A stretch of 64,000 nt of DNA from Myxococcales bacterium (GCA_016706545.1 JADJJK010000005.1:186001-250000); one strand, 5' to 3'. Positions 41,913 through 51,373 are shown, counted from the first letter of the stretch. Numbers and translations are program-made. Notes: generated by a model not told the origin, from the sequence alone.

Positions 41913-43556
41913 ATGGCGGACGATCCCTCAGCGTCGCAGCACCGGTCGATGACTCGACTCAAGGCAGAGGCGCCACCGGGCTTGAGCCTCAGCAACGTCG
42001 AGCGCAAGCACATCGGCCGCTACGAGATCATCAAGACGCTCGGCAAGGGCGCGATGGGCGTGGTCTACAAGGCCCTCGACCCGGCGCTCGACCGCATCGT
42101 CGCCGTCAAGACCATCATGTCGCCGCAGTCGAGCGGGCGGCGCGTGCGCTCGGCCTTCCTCGAGCGCTTCCAGCGCGAGGCCAAGGCGGCGGCCAAGATG
42201 CAGCACCCGGCCATCGTCACCATCTTCGACGTCGGCCTCGACGACGAGACCGGCGCGCCGTTCATGGTGCTCGAGTACTTGCCCGGGGAGTCGCTGGCCG
42301 ACCGCCTGGACCGGGTCCGGCTGTCCTTGGGCAAGGCGGTGCAGATCTCGCTGGATCTTGCGTCCGCGCTGTCGTTTGCGCACAACCAGCGCATCGTCCA
42401 CCGGGACGTCAAGCCGGCCAACGTGCTGCACGCCGGCGAGAATCGCTGGAAGCTCGCAGACTTTGGCATCGCGCGGATGCCGGACTCCGACCTCACGCAG
42501 GTCGGGATCTTCATGGGCACCCCGGGGTACTCCCCGCCCGAGGCCATCCGCGAGGGTCGGTACACTCCACAGGCCGACGTGTTTGCCTGGGGCGCTGTGC
42601 TCTATGAGCTGATGTCCGGCCGCATCCCCTACGAGGGGCCGGACACCAAGACGACCAACAGCTACGTCGTGCAGGGCAACGCGCTGCCGCCGACCAGGCA
42701 TGACTCCTCCATCCCCGAGCCGCTGTCTGCGGTGTGCATGCGCGCGCTGCAGTCGTCTGCGGAGCATCGGTTCCGCGACGGCGCGGAGGCGGAGGCCGCT
42801 TTGCGCGAGGCCTGGGATCGTTGCCTGTTGCAGAGCCTGGTTCACCCGGCCGTGCTGGCGATGGAGGAGATGCCGCATGACAAGGTGCCGGCGCAGATGC
42901 ACGTGCCACGCGGCACCGGCGCCCCTGCGATGACCGGGGCGAGCGCGGGGCGGCCTCCGGCGCCGGTCGCGCACGTCGCCCCGGGCGCCCCGGCCCCCAA
43001 GGCCGTCGCTGGCGCCGGCTCGGGGGTGCGCCCCATCCCGGCCGCGCAGCCGGCAGCGGAGATGTCCGCGCTCGAGGAGGCCATGTCGGCCATCGAGCGC
43101 ATGAGCGACGACGATCCGACGATGATCATGTCGCGCGAGGAGCTGGCCGCGCGTCGCGATGGCCCTCGCCGCTCGGCGCCGATGCCGATGGCGCAGCCTC
43201 CACCGCCGTCGCAGCCGATCGCTCCGGCGCCGCCGCGCCCCCAGCCGGCGATGCAGGCCGGCATGCCGGGCATGCAGCCGCCGGGGCCGCCGTATCATGG
43301 CGGTGGGCCGGCGGCCGCAGGGCCCGTGCTCACGCAAGGTGGCTATCAGGGCGCCATCGCTCACGATGTCACGGTGCCCACGCCGCGTCCTCCCGGTGGC
43401 TTCGCGCCGCGCCCCTCGCCGCCGCCGGCCTTGCGGCCACCTCAAGCACGGCCACCCGCGCGCGCGGCGTCCGCCAAGCCGTGGATCGCCGCGGCCATCG
43501 GCGCGGGCCTCTTGCTCGTGGTCCTGGTGACCCTGCTGGCGCTCGGCGTGATCTGA
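41913..43556 (+). CDS. Ser/Thr protein kinase with C-terminal membrane anchor
   Basis: This encodes about 547 residues. The start is uncertain; ATG 41913 is taken, with ATGs at 41877, 41892 and 41949 also possible and no clear ribosome-binding site. The kinase domain (about 36-300) has Gly-Lys-Gly-Ala-Met-Gly-Val-Val-Tyr, Val-Ala-Val-Lys, His-Arg-Asp-Val-Lys-Pro-Ala-Asn, Asp-Phe-Gly and Ser-Pro-Pro-Glu, all needed residues being present. Then about 200 residues of Pro, Ala, Gly and Met follow, and a single membrane helix ends the protein with almost nothing after it. It is therefore a tail-anchored kinase with no outer sensor domain, and any input must come from inside the cell or the membrane. 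Confidence 0.9.
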   Translation: MADDPSASQHRSMTRLKAEAPPGLSLSNVERKHIGRYEIIKTLGKGAMGVVYKALDPALDRIVAVKTIMSPQSSGRRVRSAFLERFQREAKAAAKMQHPAIVTIFDVGLDDETGAPFMVLEYLPGESLADRLDRVRLSLGKAVQISLDLASALSFAHNQRIVHRDVKPANVLHAGENRWKLADFGIARMPDSDLTQVGIFMGTPGYSPPEAIREGRYTPQADVFAWGAVLYELMSGRIPYEGPDTKTTNSYVVQGNALPPTRHDSSIPEPLSAVCMRALQSSAEHRFRDGAEAEAALREAWDRCLLQSLVHPAVLAMEEMPHDKVPAQMHVPRGTGAPAMTGASAGRPPAPVAHVAPGAPAPKAVAGAGSGVRPIPAAQPAAEMSALEEAMSAIERMSDDDPTMIMSREELAARRDGPRRSAPMPMAQPPPPSQPIAPAPPRPQPAMQAGMPGMQPPGPPYHGGGPAAAGPVLTQGGYQGAIAHDVTVPTPRPPGGFAPRPSPPPALRPPQARPPARAASAKPWIAAAIGAGLLLVVLVTLLALGVI

Positions 43557-43572
43557 GAAGGGCGACCCCCGC

Positions 43573-44514
43573 ATGAGCGCTGCCCGCGGCCAGCACGTCA
43601 CCGTGGTGGGAGCTGGCGTGGTGGGCTTGACCACCGCCCTCGAGCTGCAGGCGCGCGGCCATGACGTCACCGTGGTGGCGGAGCACTTTCAGCAGCCCAC
43701 CGTGTCCGCGGTGGCCGGCGCGGTGTGGATGCCGTATCAGGTGGGGCAGCGCGATCGCCACCTCGTGTACCAGCTCGCGCACAGCACCAGGCGCTGGCTT
43801 GACGGACTCGCCAGCTCGGCGCCGGAGGCGGGCGTCGATCTCCTGGACTTCTACGAGATCGATCCGTCGGTCGATCGCGGCGAGCGCCCGTGGTGGGCGT
43901 CCACGGAGCTGCGCGCGGCGGCCGCGCCGGTCGCTGGGGCGCCGCTGGCCTGGCACTTCCGCGCGCCGCGGGTTGAGCCCTCGCTGTTTCTGCCGTATCT
44001 CGCGCGGCAACTGGCGCGGCCCATCGAGCGGCGCCAGGTGAGCTCGCTGCAGGAGCTGCCTGGGGACGTGGTGGTCAACTGCACGGGCCTGGGCGCGCGC
44101 GAGCTGGTGGGTGACCCCCAGCTCCGCGGCGTGTTTGGCCAGGTCCTGGTGACCGGCGTGGGGCAGGTGCCGCTCGACCTCACCATCACCGACGAGCGAG
44201 ATCCGGCGTCGCTGTTCTACGTGATCCCGCGCCGCGACGAGCTGGTCCTTGGAGGCGTGGCGCGCCCGGTCGACGGCACCGAGCCCCCGCCCGCCGAACC
44301 AGAGATCAGCGCGCGCATCCTGGCTCACGCCGCGAGGCTCGGCCTCGCCGTGGGGCCGGTCAAGGCGGTCTGCACCGGCCTGCGCCCGGTGCGGCCAAGC
44401 CTGCGCCTTGGCCGCGACGCCGACGATGCGCGGGTCATCCACAACTACGGCCACGGCGGCGCCGGCTTCACGCTGTGCCATGGCGCCGCGCTGGCGGTGG
44501 CCGACGCGCTCTAG
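43573..44514 (+). CDS. D-amino-acid-oxidase-like FAD protein
   Basis: This encodes 313 residues, close to the usual length of D-amino-acid oxidases. The N-terminal FAD-binding motif is Val-Val-Gly-Ala-Gly-Val-Val-Gly-Leu-Thr, and the C-terminal family block reads Gly-Leu-Arg-Pro-Val-Arg-Pro ... Tyr-Gly-His-Gly-Gly-Ala-Gly-Phe-Thr. An Ala-Gly-Ala-Val-Trp-Met-Pro-Tyr block near residue 48 is also typical. Such enzymes oxidise D-amino acids to imino acids, giving hydrogen peroxide; the preferred substrate cannot be read here. It starts 16 nt after the kinase gene with a GAAGGG-like site, so it may be co-transcribed with it. It converges on the lipoprotein gene with a 1-bp gap. Confidence 0.9.
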   Translation: MSAARGQHVTVVGAGVVGLTTALELQARGHDVTVVAEHFQQPTVSAVAGAVWMPYQVGQRDRHLVYQLAHSTRRWLDGLASSAPEAGVDLLDFYEIDPSVDRGERPWWASTELRAAAAPVAGAPLAWHFRAPRVEPSLFLPYLARQLARPIERRQVSSLQELPGDVVVNCTGLGARELVGDPQLRGVFGQVLVTGVGQVPLDLTITDERDPASLFYVIPRRDELVLGGVARPVDGTEPPPAEPEISARILAHAARLGLAVGPVKAVCTGLRPVRPSLRLGRDADDARVIHNYGHGGAGFTLCHGAALAVADAL

Positions 44515-44515
44515 C

Positions 44516-45178
44516 TCAGTCTCGAGCGGGCGGCGCCTTCTCGACGATGGGGTCGCAGTCGTCGGGGTATTGCTTCTGGAAAGAGATATCTCGCGGGGCG
44601 TCCGTGATCGAGAACTTCCAGCCGAGCACCGTGGTGGGCAGGCTCTCTTTGAGCTCGAAGTAGCTGTCCCACGAGATGACGGCGAGCCCGGCGGGCGCTC
44701 CGTCTTTGCGGGCGCGCTCCCAGAGCTGGGCGATGCTGCAGCGGACCGCCTGATGGGGTGTGCTCTGGCCAAGGGAGGGTCCGCAGAGACGCCTGTGGTT
44801 CTCGCTCACCATGCCGCCAGGTCGCCAGGCGAGCTCCCAGCAATCGTTGCCCAGGATGCTGGCGTACCTGGGCGGCTCGGGTGCGCCCACCGGGCGGCTG
44901 GGATCATCGGGCGGCGGCGGGGGAGGGAGGTCACCTATCTGGGCTTGCATGGAGCCATACGTCGGATCCATGACGCCGTCCGGGCGAACGTAGCTCAACG
45001 TCAGGCTGGTCAGCACGAGGCCCTTGGCGCGCGCGGAGACGTGCCGGAGCAGCTCGTCGGCAGAAGACGGCGGCTGCGGCGCCGGGGCTGCGGCGGTCGC
45101 CGTCTCTTGCGCGGCGCGGTCGCGGCAGCCGCACAGCAGGGCGCCGAGCACGACGAGAAGACGCGCGGTGCGGAGCAT
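44516..45178 (-). CDS. Putative lipoprotein, unknown function
   Basis: This encodes 220 residues. A short leader (Leu-Leu-Val-Val-Leu-Gly-Ala-Leu-Leu-Cys-Gly-Cys) ends in a lipobox. The mature part starts with an Ala/Pro-rich linker and includes a Pro/Asp-rich loop (Pro-Pro-Pro-Pro-Pro-Pro-Asp-Asp) and four cysteines. The C-terminal half looks folded (Ile-Ser-Trp-Asp-Ser-Tyr-Phe-Glu-Leu-Lys and Trp-Lys-Phe-Ser-Ile-Thr-Asp). I do not recognise the family. Confidence 0.75.
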   Translation of the reverse strand: MLRTARLLVVLGALLCGCRDRAAQETATAAAPAPQPPSSADELLRHVSARAKGLVLTSLTLSYVRPDGVMDPTYGSMQAQIGDLPPPPPPDDPSRPVGAPEPPRYASILGNDCWELAWRPGGMVSENHRRLCGPSLGQSTPHQAVRCSIAQLWERARKDGAPAGLAVISWDSYFELKESLPTTVLGWKFSITDAPRDISFQKQYPDDCDPIVEKAPPARD

Positions 45179-45337
45179 GGCGCATCGTACGCCATCGGCC
45201 GGCCGCAGGGACGGGCGGCCGAGAAATGTGCCGCGACCGCGACGCCGGCTTGGGGCTCACCATCACGGCGCTCAGGGCCGTGACCGGTGGCGGGCTCACC
45301 AGCCAGGCGGGGAAGCGACGTGGGGCACGCTGCGGGC

Positions 45338-45517
45338 TCAGGCGAGGATCCGCAGGGCCTGGCGCCGGGCGAGGTCGGCCCAGGCCTCGAGGGTCCGCGG
45401 CGGAAGCTGCGCGGCGGCGCCAGCACACTGCGCCTCGAGGGCGTGCAGGAAGAGCAGCCTCTCGAGCTGCGGGGCGCCCCAGGGACGGATGACGTCGTTG
45501 GCTCCGAGATGGGTCAT
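45338..45517 (-). CDS. Possible small helical protein
   Basis: This encodes 59 residues from ATG 45517. The sequence is helical and Leu/Ala-rich (Leu-Glu-Arg-Leu-Leu-Phe-Leu-His-Ala-Leu-Glu-Ala), with balanced charges and no signal peptide. There is no clear ribosome-binding site and no family is recognised. It lies in the 466-bp gap (45179-45644) between two minus-strand genes; the rest of the gap has no element that I can support. Confidence 0.35.
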   Translation of the reverse strand: MTHLGANDVIRPWGAPQLERLLFLHALEAQCAGAAAQLPPRTLEAWADLARRQALRILA

Positions 45518-45644
45518 GTCTGTTTGCTTCGTCTGCCGACCTCTTTGGTTTCCTTTTTTCTGCACCGCAGCGGGACATGTAAGCGGTCAGACCATCGCCG
45601 TGCGCTCAACGTTCGTACGACGCTTGGCATCGCGTCCCGTGCGC

Positions 45645-48014
45645 TCACTCGAAGACGCGGCGGCAGCCCGAGGCGTAGACCTCGACGCGCGGCGCGACCG
45701 TGGGGGCGGGGCGCAGATCGCCAAACACGTCTCCGGTGTAGGCGTGCTGAGGCCGCACGTTGCTGGCGTAGTAGGTGCGGGCGGTGGTGCCGCCGGAGGT
45801 GCCAAAGGCCAGGATGTCGGGATAGAGCCAGTCGATGGGCGTCTTCTCGACCGGATAGAGCGTGCTCGTCGGGACGTCGAGCGCAAACGGCACGCCGCGG
45901 TTGTTCACGAAGTGGCGGGTCTCGGTGGAGCCGTCGGACTGGGTGCCAAACAGCGTGGGGTCCATGGCCTCGGTGCCCCGGTACATGGGGCGGTGGATCT
46001 CGTGCGCCGGTTCGTGGGTCCAGTACAGGAACAGATCGAACGGCGCCTGGCTCGCGGTCAGGCTCGCCGGTTCATCGAGCTCGATGAGGACGGTGATGGT
46101 CAGCGGGCGGCGCACCGGCTCGGAGGCGCGGGTGTTGATGTAGTCCTCGCCGACGCTGAACGCGCTGCGCAGGTCATGGATGACATGCAAGACCAGGTTG
46201 CCCTCGCTGGAATACACCATGGGGACGTCCGCGCCGCCGCCGCCGATCCGGCGGTGGACCTGCGACACCGCGCTGACCGGGATGGGCAGCGCCAGGCCAA
46301 GGCCGCTGTGGATGCCGGCGCCGATGGCCAGCACGCTGAAGTTCGCGCGGATCGCGGTGAGGCGCTCGCCTGCCCCGTAGATGAGCTCGTAGTTGTACGC
46401 CACCACGGTGTCGTTGAAGTCAAAGTCGCCGTTGCTTGGCCAGAGGTCCTCGAACATCACCAGGCCCATGGAGCTCGCGCTTGGCACGAACACCGCCGAC
46501 GACTTGTCCGGATCGCAAGGGTACTCATCGAACGAGTTGCTGACGCCATCGCCGTCCAGGTCCGCGGCCGGGGCCTGGATCTCGACGGTGATGGGCGTGG
46601 AGTCTTCGTCGCCGATGACCCAGGTGTCCACGTACGCTTCGTTGCCGAAGCTGTTGGAGACCCACGTGTTGCCCCAGGCGTGGCGGGTCACGTTGGACAT
46701 GACGCCGGCCGGCAGCGTGGTCAGGAGCGCTGGCGTGCCGCCGCCGGAGCGCCGGCTGCCATCGGGGACTGGCACCTGGCGGTCATCCCAGTACATCAGC
46801 GCCGGGTTGCTGGCCAGGGTGCTGGCGTCGACGCGGCGGATGGCCAGGCCTGGATAGTTGTTCTCGTCGTCATAGGCGACGAAGTGAAACTCGCCGACGC
46901 GAAGAAACAGCCGCGCCGAGTACACGCCAGCAGGCACGACCTGGCCGGTCACGTCCTTGCCGTTCCACAGCGAGTCATTCACCCCCACCACCGACCGACC
47001 GGCCAGGATCGCATCGGCGGATCCGGTGGAGCCGTCGAACAGGCCGTCGCGGTTGACGTCCACGACGAGCTGATAGGAGCCCGCCAGGTTGGAGCGAAAG
47101 CGGAAGGTGCCGCCAAGGCCCTGCAGCGTGATGCCGTTGCCACCGGAGCCGGTGAAGGCGACCTGCGGTCGCACCGCGGGGTTCTGCGCGGCCGGCGGGG
47201 TCAGGTAGATCTCGTAGAGCGGCGTGTTCTTGGGCGCCGGGGTGAGCCAGCGGGTGCGGCTGGAGCGCGAGTACGGCGCGTCCAGGCCGGTGTCGTTGGC
47301 GATCACGTCGTACACGTAGCCGGCGAGCCCCTGCAGGTCCATCTGCCAGATGTAGCTGGAGCCGGCCACCGCGCCTGGCGCCTGCACGTAGTACTGGGCG
47401 TTGGTGGCGGCGGCCTGCACGAACGAGCCAGCGTCGAAGCCCCAGCGCGTGGAGTGCAGCCGGCCGCGACCGCCCGGTGGGACCAGCGGGCGCGCCGGCG
47501 TGGCGGCGTTGGGCACCACCGAGATGTCGTAGGGCAAGAGGTCCGCGCGCGAAGCGCCGGAGGTCTGCCGAAACGCGATGTGGTACGTGCCGGTCAGCGT
47601 CGCTTCAAACAAGAGCGGCGCGTTGGGGCCAGCGGTGGGCAAGGCGGGCTGGTTGGCGGCGTCGCGGGGCAGGTCCTCGATGCGCGCCACCGACAGGATG
47701 CCCGCGCCTGTGGTCATGGGACGCACCAGCACTTGCCCGGCGGGCGTGGTGATCACCGCGCTCATGCCGGCGGTGCTGCCAGGCCAGGGATAGGGGCCCG
47801 CCGCGTTTGTCACCGGGCGGCCGGCGATGGTGATGACCTCGCCGGCGAGCGCGTCCACCTTGAGGGTGAGCGCGTAGTTGGTGAGATCAAGCCGCTGGTT
47901 GTACCCGGTCTGCGCGCTGCCCTCGGCGAAGGCGCGGGTCGCAGACACCGACAGCAGCAAGAAGGACGCCAGCGCGGCGCGGCGACGCAGCGAGATCGCG
48001 GGGAGCGAGAACAT
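45645..48014 (-). CDS. LruC-domain secreted protein
   Basis: This encodes 789 residues. A signal peptide (Arg-Arg-Arg-Ala-Ala-Leu-Ala-Ser-Phe-Leu-Leu-Leu-Ser-Val-Ser, ending Ala-Phe-Ala) exports it. The N-terminal 450 residues are beta-rich, with several Gly- and Asn-rich strands. A calcium-loop-like Asp-Leu-Asp-Gly-Asp-Gly-Val-Ser near 495 follows. The C-terminal 280 residues are an LruC domain, recognised by Phe-Glu-Asp-Leu-Trp-Pro-Ser-Asn-Gly-Asp-Phe-Asp-Phe-Asn-Asp near 527. LruC proteins are large outer-surface or secreted proteins, first noted as leucine-regulated in Leptospira; their activity is unclear. The ATG overlaps the lipoprotein gene's stop as TGATG, so both are made together. 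Confidence 0.88.
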   Translation of the reverse strand: MFSLPAISLRRRAALASFLLLSVSATRAFAEGSAQTGYNQRLDLTNYALTLKVDALAGEVITIAGRPVTNAAGPYPWPGSTAGMSAVITTPAGQVLVRPMTTGAGILSVARIEDLPRDAANQPALPTAGPNAPLLFEATLTGTYHIAFRQTSGASRADLLPYDISVVPNAATPARPLVPPGGRGRLHSTRWGFDAGSFVQAAATNAQYYVQAPGAVAGSSYIWQMDLQGLAGYVYDVIANDTGLDAPYSRSSRTRWLTPAPKNTPLYEIYLTPPAAQNPAVRPQVAFTGSGGNGITLQGLGGTFRFRSNLAGSYQLVVDVNRDGLFDGSTGSADAILAGRSVVGVNDSLWNGKDVTGQVVPAGVYSARLFLRVGEFHFVAYDDENNYPGLAIRRVDASTLASNPALMYWDDRQVPVPDGSRRSGGGTPALLTTLPAGVMSNVTRHAWGNTWVSNSFGNEAYVDTWVIGDEDSTPITVEIQAPAADLDGDGVSNSFDEYPCDPDKSSAVFVPSASSMGLVMFEDLWPSNGDFDFNDTVVAYNYELIYGAGERLTAIRANFSVLAIGAGIHSGLGLALPIPVSAVSQVHRRIGGGGADVPMVYSSEGNLVLHVIHDLRSAFSVGEDYINTRASEPVRRPLTITVLIELDEPASLTASQAPFDLFLYWTHEPAHEIHRPMYRGTEAMDPTLFGTQSDGSTETRHFVNNRGVPFALDVPTSTLYPVEKTPIDWLYPDILAFGTSGGTTARTYYASNVRPQHAYTGDVFGDLRPAPTVAPRVEVYASGCRRVFE

Positions 48015-48442
48015 CACGAGCCACCTCCCACCACCACGGACAAGCCGGGGGTCTGGGGATCCAGCTTCACCGTCCGAACGGTCTCGAGGCCGCTGTCGTC
48101 CACGGTCACCAGCTCCAGCTCGGTGATGTCGGCCGGGAGCGGGTAGTCGAAGCGAAAGGTGGCGCCTGCCAGGATGCTGCCCCGGTAGATCACGCCCAGG
48201 GTGGCGCTGCGCACCTCCAGCCGCAGGCGCTGGTCAGGCGCGGTCGCCTCGCCACCGCCGGCCTCGCTGGCGATCTCCACGGCGAGCGGGCGCGTGGTCT
48301 GAAAGGTGAAGTCCGGAGGAATCGGATCATTGCCCAGCGCGCTGTCGCCCTGCGGGGGCGGCTCTGGATCTGGCGAGGGATCAGAGCCACAGCCAAGAAG
48401 TCCGCCGAGAAGGAGCAGGGCGCGAAGATGGTGCTTGCTCAT
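48014..48442 (-). CDS. Small lipoprotein paired with the LruC protein
   Basis: This encodes about 142 residues from ATG 48442. The leader ends in Gly-Gly-Leu-Leu-Gly-Cys, a lipobox, followed by a Ser/Pro/Asp linker. The folded part has several predicted strands (Leu-Arg-Leu-Glu-Val-Arg, Phe-Arg-Phe-Asp-Tyr-Pro-Leu) like a small immunoglobulin-type domain, with the ending Leu-Ser-Val-Val-Val-Gly-Gly-Gly-Ser. It is the first gene of a two-gene unit with the LruC gene. Pairing of a small lipoprotein with an LruC protein suggests that it anchors or folds its partner (inference). Confidence 0.8.
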   Translation of the reverse strand: MSKHHLRALLLLGGLLGCGSDPSPDPEPPPQGDSALGNDPIPPDFTFQTTRPLAVEIASEAGGGEATAPDQRLRLEVRSATLGVIYRGSILAGATFRFDYPLPADITELELVTVDDSGLETVRTVKLDPQTPGLSVVVGGGS

Positions 48443-48516
48443 CGCCAAGCGATTCGGCAGGTCTTCGCGCGGCTCAAGGGGGCCAGATCGTCGCAGCCAC
48501 GGCCGCGCGCCGCGAG

Positions 48517-49818
48517 TCAGTATGCGTCGTGGGCGACGACCACCAAGGAGCCATCGCTGGTGGGCAAGCTGTCCTGGATGAGGCTCGCGGTCGACACCGC
48601 GACGGTCACGATGTCGTCGGGGCGCAGGTGGGTGGAGCAGGCTCGGCGCACGTCTCCTGCCGACACCTGCGCCACCAGCTGCGGCAGGTTGGTGGTGTAC
48701 CCAGGAGGGACTCCTAGGACTGCGTCGCGCACCGCGAGCTGCATGCGCTGGCGCGCGGTGGCGCTGTGGAACGGCATCGCGCCCACCAGGTAGCTGCGCG
48801 CGAAGTCCACCTCTTCATCCGTGGGGCCGCGCGCCGCCAGATCAGCGTACAGATCGAGCGTGAGCTTGGCGGCCTCGCCGGCCACCGCGGCGCCGGGCGC
48901 CAACCAGATCTCGAACCAGTGTGGCTTGCGCGAGCGGCGCAGCGCGCAGCCGGCGCCATAGCTCCAGCCTCGCTTGACGCGGATCTCCTGCATCAAGCGC
49001 GAGCTGAACATGCCGCCAAAGGTGGTCTCTGCCAGCAGCATGGCCGGGATGTCAGGGTGGCTGTAGCCCAGACACAGGTGGCCCATGCGGAGCTGCGCCT
49101 GGGTTCGCTCCGGCTTGTCCACCAGCACATAGCGCCGGCCACGCGGCGCCGCCACCGGCAGCCCCGCGAACGACGGAGAGGTCAACGCGGGGCGGTGTCC
49201 GCGCGCGGCCACTCGCTGCGCCAGCTCCGCGGCCATGCGGTGCGCGCGCGCGTCGTCGATGTCGCCGGCCAGGCCGACGACGAGGTTGTCCGCGCGGACC
49301 TCGTGGTGCCACTGCGCCAGCGAGCGGTCGCGATCGATCCGCGAGATGGAGCTGTCGGTGCCCAGCGAGGTGCGGCTGTACGGGTGGCCAGGGGCGCACA
49401 GGGAGTCGAACCAGCGGCTGGCCAGCGAGCTGTCGTCGTCGCGGATCTCGTCGAGGACCTGCGGCGTCTCGCGTAGCAGTTGCTCGTGTTCAGAGGGCTC
49501 AAAGCGCGGCTCGACGAGCATGTCGCAGGCCAGCGCGAACACCTGGTCGAGGTTGCGAGACAGCGCCATGCCGGAGATGGTCAGCGCGTCGCGGCTCACC
49601 GAGACCTCCACCGCCGCGCCCAGCGCGTCCAGCGTCTGATCCATCTCCACGCGGTCGCGGCGGCCGGCGCCGCGGCGGGCCAGGAGGCCGGCGTGGCGGT
49701 GCAGCCCCTCGATGCCCTCTGGATCATCGGCGGCGCCGCCGCCGATCGAGATATCGAACCACACCAGCGGGGTGTCGTCAGAGGGCTCCACGAAGATCGC
49801 GCTCAGCTCGGAGGTCAC
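48517..49818 (-). CDS. M16-family peptidase-like subunit lacking the zinc motif
   Basis: This encodes about 433 residues from GTG 49818, which overlaps the upstream M16 gene's stop as GTGA. The fold pattern of M16 proteins is clear (Gly-Ile-Glu-Gly-Leu near residue 30, Gly-Ala-Ala-Val-Glu-Val-Ser-Val-Ser-Arg-Asp near 60, Phe-Gly-Gly-Met-Phe-Ser-Ser-Arg-Leu-Met-Gln-Glu-Ile-Arg near 270), but the HxxEH zinc site is replaced by His-Arg-His-Ala-Gly. It should therefore be the non-catalytic partner of the upstream gene, forming a two-subunit peptidase as in other bacterial M16B pairs. No signal peptide is seen, so it probably acts in the cytoplasm. Confidence 0.87.
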   Translation of the reverse strand: MTSELSAIFVEPSDDTPLVWFDISIGGGAADDPEGIEGLHRHAGLLARRGAGRRDRVEMDQTLDALGAAVEVSVSRDALTISGMALSRNLDQVFALACDMLVEPRFEPSEHEQLLRETPQVLDEIRDDDSSLASRWFDSLCAPGHPYSRTSLGTDSSISRIDRDRSLAQWHHEVRADNLVVGLAGDIDDARAHRMAAELAQRVAARGHRPALTSPSFAGLPVAAPRGRRYVLVDKPERTQAQLRMGHLCLGYSHPDIPAMLLAETTFGGMFSSRLMQEIRVKRGWSYGAGCALRRSRKPHWFEIWLAPGAAVAGEAAKLTLDLYADLAARGPTDEEVDFARSYLVGAMPFHSATARQRMQLAVRDAVLGVPPGYTTNLPQLVAQVSAGDVRRACSTHLRPDDIVTVAVSTASLIQDSLPTSDGSLVVVAHDAY

Positions 49819-51239
49819 GCGCGCGCTCCGGGAGAGTGGGCGCCGCGGCGCGGGCCGTGTTGCGGATCGCCTTTGACGACCGCGCCGTCGGCGTCGGCGT
49901 CGGCGTCGGTGTCGCCGTCGGTGTCGTCGGCGTCGTCTTCGTCGGTGTCCTCGGGCTCCGAGGGTTCGGCGATGACCACGGTGCGCTGCCCAGGCTGCAG
50001 GTACGTGTGGACCACGCGCGCGACGTCGGCAGGAGTCACCTGCGCCAGCGCCCTGGTGCGATCCATCAGGGTGCGGAAGTCTCCCAGCACGGTCTGGTGG
50101 TGCCCCAGCGCCTCTGCCTTGCCGTCCACGTCGACCAAGGTCGACCACAGATCGGTCTCGGCCACCGCCTTGGCCTTCTCCACCTCCGCCACGCTCGGCG
50201 GATCCAGGTGCAGGGCCGCCAGCTCTTCATCGAGGATGCGCATGACCTCGTCCGCGTCGTGTCCGCGCGCGCAGGTGATGGCGATGCGCAAGAGCGAAGG
50301 ATCGCGAAACGGCGTGAGCTGTGCGTCCACCGACGACGCCGCCTCTTCCCGGATCACCAGGCGCCGCTGCAGCCGCGCCGAGCTGCAGCCGGCCAGGATG
50401 GTGGCTGCGATGTCCAGCGGCAACCAGTCTGGGTGCGACAGGCTCGGCGCCTTGAACCCCACCAGCAAGCGGTGGGTCGCGATGGGCTTGGGCAGGCGGA
50501 TCATCCGCTGCAGCGTCTGGGCTGGCTCCACCAGCGCGGGCTCTTCGGGGAGCGGCGCCGCCGGCAGCTCGCCGTACGCGGCGCTGGTGAGGCTCAAGAG
50601 CTGCGCCTCGTCGAAGTCTCCGACCACCACCAGGCAGGCGTTGTTGGGCGCGTACCAGGTGCGATAGAACTCGCGGATCTCGTCGATGGTGACGCGCTTG
50701 ATGTCGTCCATCTTGCCGATGGTGGGCCAGCGATACGGATGACGCTCGAAGGCCAGCGCCATGAGCTGCTCATCGAGCGAGCCGTCGACGTCATCCTCGA
50801 CGCGCTCGCGGCGCTCGTTCATCACCACCTCGCGCTCGGCCTCGATGGGGGCTTCGGCCAGCACGAGCTGGCTCATGCGCTGGGCTTCCAGGTTCAAGGC
50901 GAGCGCCAGGTCTCGGGTGGGCACGGTCAGCCGGTAGTGCGTCCAGTCGACCCAGGTCGCCGCGTTGGACTCGCCACCTGTGCGCTCCACCAGGCGATCG
51001 AACTCGCCGGGGCCCAGCGCCTCGGTCTGCCCAAACATCAGGTGCTCGAAGAGATGGGCAAGGCCGGTGGCGCCGGGGCGCTCGTGCCGCGAGCCCACGC
51101 CGAACCAGGTCTGCACCGCGACGATCGGCGCCTCGCGATCCAGCGAGCAGATGAGCCGGAGGCCGTTGGGCATGCGATAGCGCCGCACCGTCATGCGCCG
51201 CCCCATGGGGGCCTCGGCTTCGAGCTGCCAGCGGGTCAT
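49815..51239 (-). CDS. M16-family zinc peptidase, catalytic subunit, with acidic tail
   Basis: This encodes about 474 residues from ATG 51239 (ATG 51194 is also possible). The active site is present: His-Leu-Phe-Glu-His at about 62-66 and the downstream Glu in Glu-Arg-Glu-Val-Val-Met-Asn-Glu. A C-terminal half with Ala-Gly-Cys-Ser-Ser-Ala-Arg-Leu completes the M16 fold. M16 enzymes degrade or process peptides inside a closed chamber. The last 50 residues are an Asp/Thr/Ala repeat (6-bp 'gacgcc' type units, about 49880-49960), not part of the fold. It is coupled to the non-catalytic subunit gene by a GTGA overlap. Confidence 0.9.
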   Translation of the reverse strand: MTRWQLEAEAPMGRRMTVRRYRMPNGLRLICSLDREAPIVAVQTWFGVGSRHERPGATGLAHLFEHLMFGQTEALGPGEFDRLVERTGGESNAATWVDWTHYRLTVPTRDLALALNLEAQRMSQLVLAEAPIEAEREVVMNERRERVEDDVDGSLDEQLMALAFERHPYRWPTIGKMDDIKRVTIDEIREFYRTWYAPNNACLVVVGDFDEAQLLSLTSAAYGELPAAPLPEEPALVEPAQTLQRMIRLPKPIATHRLLVGFKAPSLSHPDWLPLDIAATILAGCSSARLQRRLVIREEAASSVDAQLTPFRDPSLLRIAITCARGHDADEVMRILDEELAALHLDPPSVAEVEKAKAVAETDLWSTLVDVDGKAEALGHHQTVLGDFRTLMDRTRALAQVTPADVARVVHTYLQPGQRTVVIAEPSEPEDTDEDDADDTDGDTDADADADGAVVKGDPQHGPRRGAHSPGARA

Positions 51240-51373
51240 TCGTCCCGTGATAGCCCACTCCCGCCAGACGTCGTGCGTGGACCCCGCTCGGTCAGCGATG
51301 TGGGTGAGCTGTGAGGTTGTTTGGGGGCTTCGCGATTGACAGCACGGCGGTTTGGCGGCACATGCGCCGCGAC

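Noticed and set aside
45024..48146. A 1040-codon plus-strand open frame opposite the LruC gene.
   Set aside because: Antisense shadow with high Arg/His/Gly content; the minus strand carries a signal peptide and the LruC signature.
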